A stretch of DNA of 8,233 bases from an uncultured Campylobacter sp. Lineage in GTDB: Bacteria > Campylobacterota > Campylobacteria > Campylobacterales > Campylobacteraceae. The position numbers and the translations under genes were made by a program. Positions 5,518 through 8,233 of this stretch are shown one piece after another; position 1 is the first letter of the stretch; every line of letters starts with the position of its first letter. The stretch spans positions 1 through 8,233 of the forward strand of contig CALIWP010000129.1 in NCBI GenBank assembly GCA_938046705.1, read 5' to 3'. A model generated the notes under the pieces. That model was not told where the DNA came from and made no database searches. It was given only the letters and a program-made list of their open reading frames with translations.

Positions 5518-6110
5518 TGGATTTTGTTACTCTATTTGACGTAGTCGTCGTTTCATTGGTTTTGATACTGGGTATAAAAGGCGTGATAAGCGGACTGATA
5601 AAGGAAATATTTGGCCTCATCGGTCTAATCGGCGGTATCGTCGTGGCTAGTAGATTCGGTATTAGAGTCGGTCATCTGATAAGCGATAATGTTTATAAAA
5701 TAGAGGGCGATTCTATTTTATTTTTTGCTGGATTTTTAACGACGCTTATCGTATTCTGGATACTTTGCTTAGGTATCGGCGCATTTTTGTCAAAACTAGT
5801 CGGACTAAGCGGACTTGGATTTTTAGATAAACTGGGCGGATTTATCATCGGAAGCGCCAAAATTTTCCTAGTTTTTGCGGTTTTGATAGTGACTATTTCA
5901 AATATTCAAGTTTTAAACAACAAAATAGAGCCGTATTTTAGGGGAAGTAAACTGTACCCGATTTTGCTGGATACCGGCAAATGGATAATGAATGTTAACG
6001 TAAAAGGCATATCAGGCGGCGTGGGAAATATCGAAACGCCGTTTGACGCATCTATGCAGGAGCAAAGACCAAATTTAGAGATAAATTCGACGATTAAGGA
6101 GTACAAATGA
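5517..6110 (+). CDS. cvpA: CvpA family inner-membrane protein
   Basis: This 197-residue protein has four predicted membrane segments, roughly at 7-22, 31-48, 66-90 and 106-128. The family's glycine-rich loop [14 protein letters not shown] (99-112) lies between the third and fourth, and the polar tail (130-197) may be cytoplasmic. CvpA was named for its need in colicin V production in E. coli; it is linked to envelope homeostasis and its biochemical function is unsettled. The ATG overlaps the pilT stop by 1 nt (TAATG), with only a weak ribosome binding site, so translation likely depends on pilT. The 3' end overlaps fur by 4 nt. Its position directly before fur is conserved in Campylobacter as I recall (Cj0399 in C. 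jejuni). The family call is firm, the role open. Confidence 0.9.
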   Translation: MDFVTLFDVVVVSLVLILGIKGVISGLIKEIFGLIGLIGGIVVASRFGIRVGHLISDNVYKIEGDSILFFAGFLTTLIVFWILCLGIGAFLSKLVGLSGLGFLDKLGGFIIGSAKIFLVFAVLIVTISNIQVLNNKIEPYFRGSKLYPILLDTGKWIMNVNVKGISGGVGNIETPFDASMQEQRPNLEINSTIKEYK

Positions 6111-6580
6111 TGATTGAGAATTTAGAATACGACGCGCTTCTTGAGAAATTTAAAAAAATTTTGAGAGACAACGGGCTAAAATACACGCAACAGCGAGAAG
6201 TTCTACTAAAGACGCTCTACAACAACGACGAGCACTTCACTCCGGAGAGACTTTATTTTTTCATTAAAGAGACCTATCCTGACTTAAACGTCGGCATCGC
6301 GACCGTTTATAGGACGCTAAATTTACTCGAAGAAGCCGAGATGGTAACCTCCATCAGCTTTGGTTCGCAAGGTAAAAAATTCGAGCTCGCAACCAAACCT
6401 CACCACGATCATATGATATGCCGCAGATGCGGAACTATCATCGAATTTGAAGACGCAACCATAGAAAAAAGACAAGCAAATATCGCAAAAGAGCATGGCT
6501 TTAAGCTAACCGGACACATGATGCAGCTTTACGGAGTGTGCAAAGAGTGCAATGCCAAAGAGGCAAAGGGCGGCAAGTGA
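6107..6580 (+). CDS. fur: Ferric uptake regulator Fur
   Basis: Fur is a dimeric metal-responsive DNA-binding repressor of iron acquisition genes; in Campylobacter it also acts as an activator and in metal-free form. The winged-helix domain spans about 10-90, with the recognition helix around [14 protein letters not shown] (63-76). The dimerisation/metal domain has HHDHMIC (99-105) and two CxxC pairs, Cys105/Cys108 and Cys145/Cys148. These are the structural zinc ligands known for C. jejuni Fur, at the same residue numbers. His43 and the His cluster at 99-102 fit the regulatory metal sites. The 157-residue length equals C. jejuni Fur. AAGGA lies 6 nt before the first of two adjacent ATGs, so the first is preferred. 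The start overlaps the cvpA stop (ATGA) and the end overlaps lysS. No separate fur promoter or Fur box is evident just upstream. Confidence 0.97.
   Translation: MMIENLEYDALLEKFKKILRDNGLKYTQQREVLLKTLYNNDEHFTPERLYFFIKETYPDLNVGIATVYRTLNLLEEAEMVTSISFGSQGKKFELATKPHHDHMICRRCGTIIEFEDATIEKRQANIAKEHGFKLTGHMMQLYGVCKECNAKEAKGGK
6565..6569 (+). promoter_or_regulatory. Ribosome binding site deciding the GTG start of lysS
   Basis: AAAGG inside the last codons of fur stands 7 nt before GTG 6577-6579, which overlaps the fur stop as GTGA. This supports GTG rather than the in-frame ATG at 6538. The upstream ATG would add 13 residues translated out of frame with fur's conserved CxxC end and lacking LysRS similarity. 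Confidence 0.75.
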
Positions 6581-8082
6581 TATTTGAAAATCAACTGGAG
6601 ATCCAGAGGCTAGAGACTGCAAATGAGTTAAGAAGCGCGGGCGTAAATCCCTATCCGCACTTTTTGCGCCGCGATATGGATATAACTAAATTTAGACTTA
6701 AATTTAAACACATTATAGACACTGAAGAAAAGAGTGCCGAAGGCCAGCTAGTAAGCCTTGCTGGGCGCGTAAAGCTCATCAGGGATGCTGGCAAGGCGAT
6801 ATTTGCCAACATTGAAGACGAGGACGGCAATCTTCAAATTTACTTTAGTAATAAGACGCTTGATCCTGATTGGTTTAAGGTCGTAAAGAAAAATATCGAA
6901 GTAGGCGACATAATATACGTGCGCGGATATGCCTTCGTCACGCGAACGGGCGAATTTTCTATGCACGTTAGCGAACTAACTTTAGCGTCAAAGGCCATTT
7001 CGCCGCTTCCAGAGAAATTTCACGGACTAACGGACATCGAGACTAGATATCGCCAGAGATACCTCGATATGATAATGAATCCAGAGGTCAGAGCTGATTT
7101 TAAGCGCCGCTCGGTTATCGTTAGCACGATTCGCAGATTTTTCGAGGATAAGGGCTTTCTAGAGGTCGAGACTCCGATGATGCACCCGATCCCTGGCGGA
7201 GCGAACGCTAAGCCTTTCGTTACGTTTCATAACGCGCTTGGCGTGGAGAGATTTTTACGCATCGCACCCGAGCTTTATCTAAAGCGCCTCATCGTTGGCG
7301 GCTTTGACGCTGTTTATGAGATGAATAGAAATTTCCGCAACGAAGGTATGGACTTAACGCATAATCCCGAATTTACGAGCATCGAGTTTTACTGGGCATG
7401 GCATACCTATCACGATCTCATGGGACTAACCGAGGAGTTATTTAACGTGCTTCTTGATAAACTCGATATGCCTAAAATCATCGAATTTGACGGTATGCAG
7501 ATCGATTTTAGTAAACCGTTTAAACGCATAAGCTACAAAAAAGCGCTCGTAGAAATCGGCGGACTAGACGAAACTATCATTGACGATAAAGATAAAATTT
7601 TAGCCAAGCTCAAAGCGGACGGCTTTGAGGCAAACGCTAAGCTTGATTTGGGGCATTTGCAGGCCGAGCTTTTCGACAACTACGTAGAGAGCAAACTAAT
7701 CGATCCGACGTTTATCATCGACTATCCGATCTCTATCAGTCCGCTTTCTCGAAGAAGTGACGCAAATCCCGATATAGCCGAGAGATTTGAGCTGTTTATC
7801 GCAGGACGCGAGCTAGCTAACGGCTTTAACGAGTTAAACGATCCAATTGATCAATACGGCCGCTTCGCTTCACAAATCGAAGCTAAAAATGCAGGAGACG
7901 ATGAAGCTCACGAGATGGACGAGGACTATGTGAGGGCTCTTGGCTACGCGATGCCTCCGACTGCGGGGCAGGGCATCGGTATAGATAGGCTCGTGATGCT
8001 ACTAACCAATAAAAAATCCATCCGCGACGTGGTACTTTTCCCGGCGATGAGACCGCAAAAAAACGAAACCAAGGAGAATTAA
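6577..8082 (+). CDS. lysS: Lysyl-tRNA synthetase, class II
   Basis: LysS charges tRNA(Lys) with lysine using ATP, as a cytoplasmic class IIb dimer. With the GTG start it is 501 residues, the length I recall for Campylobacter LysS. The N-terminal OB-fold anticodon-binding domain spans about 58-138 ([19 protein letters not shown]). The catalytic domain follows with motif 1 at 193-207 ([15 protein letters not shown]), motif 2 from [15 protein letters not shown] onward (253-274), and motif 3 [11 protein letters not shown] (466-476). [16 protein letters not shown] and [14 protein letters not shown], upstream of motif 3, are typical LysRS substrate-binding stretches. It overlaps fur by 4 nt and glyA by 1 nt. 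The gene is intact, with no frameshift or missing catalytic residue seen. Confidence 0.97.
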
Positions 8083-8233
8083 TGAGTTTGCAAAGTTATG
8101 ATAAAGAAATTTTTGATTTAGTAAATTTGGAATTAAAACGCCAATGCGACCATCTCGAGATGATCGCGAGTGAAAATTTTACCTATCCTGAAGTAATGGA
8201 AGTAATGGGCTCGATTCTAACCAATAAATACGC
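8082..8233 (+). CDS. glyA: Serine hydroxymethyltransferase, N-terminal part (partial)
   Basis: Only the first 50 codons are in the window; the gene runs off the right edge. GlyA is a PLP enzyme that converts serine and tetrahydrofolate to glycine and 5,10-methylenetetrahydrofolate. The visible part has the family N-terminus: [21 protein letters not shown] (residues 12-32, including the conserved I-A-S-E-N), then a [14 protein letters not shown] stretch matching the conserved S-x-L-T-N-K-Y-A segment. A strong AAGGAG (8071-8076) lies 5 nt before the ATG, which overlaps the lysS stop by 1 nt (TAATG). It is the last visible gene of the operon, and the lysS-glyA order is the one I recall in C. jejuni. 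Its catalytic PLP-lysine region is outside the window. Confidence 0.95.

Noticed and set aside
6538..6576. In-frame ATG giving a 514-residue lysS
   Set aside because: It would overlap fur by 43 nt and add 13 residues that are simply fur's C-terminus in another frame. GTG at 6577 has a ribosome binding site and gives the family length of 501.
1..8233. CRISPR array, insertion sequence or defence island
   Set aside because: No regularly spaced repeats, transposase motifs with terminal inverted repeats, or defence-type genes were seen on either strand.

Overview
This is a chromosomal window from an epsilonproteobacterium, most likely a Campylobacter of the concisus/rectus/showae/curvus group. 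The pointers are the Campylobacter-type 157-residue Fur, the 501-residue LysS, the frequent AAATTTA tracts, and a base composition that looks mid-40s % GC by eye (not counted). The core order coaX - small protein - lipoprotein - membrane protein, then divergently gatC, cvpA, fur, lysS, glyA, matches what I recall of C. jejuni around Cj0394c to Cj0402. Two genes do not match that memory: a short-form hisG at the end of the left operon and a pilT between gatC and cvpA.

Layout. Bases 1-230 are the 3' end of an EAL-domain (cyclic-di-GMP phosphodiesterase type) gene on the + strand. Bases 231-798 hold no convincing gene, only a weak terminator candidate and several short, broken open frames that may be decayed sequence. 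Bases 859-3979 are a tightly packed five-gene minus-strand operon. It runs YfgM-like membrane protein, BamB-like propeller lipoprotein, a 110-residue protein of unknown function, coaX and hisG, with every junction overlapping. A long-armed terminator (791-860) follows hisG. Bases 3980-4102 are a compact divergent promoter region. From 4103 to the right edge runs a plus-strand operon: gatC, pilT, cvpA, fur, lysS and the start of glyA. Its junctions overlap by 1-4 nt, except gatC-pilT (11 nt gap).

Function. The left operon joins an envelope pair resembling E. coli YfgM-BamB (outer-membrane protein assembly and periplasmic folding) to coenzyme A synthesis and the first step of histidine synthesis. 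The right operon joins aminoacyl-tRNA formation (GatC, LysS), a pilus-retraction-type ATPase, an inner-membrane CvpA protein, the iron regulator Fur and one-carbon metabolism (GlyA). Most of this is housekeeping. I see no CRISPR, defence island, complete insertion sequence or tRNA, and no clearly new system. The points most worth checking are the YfgM/BamB-like pair, the pilT without visible pilus genes, the short hisG without hisZ in view, the overlapping divergent promoters and the possibly decayed 231-798 region.
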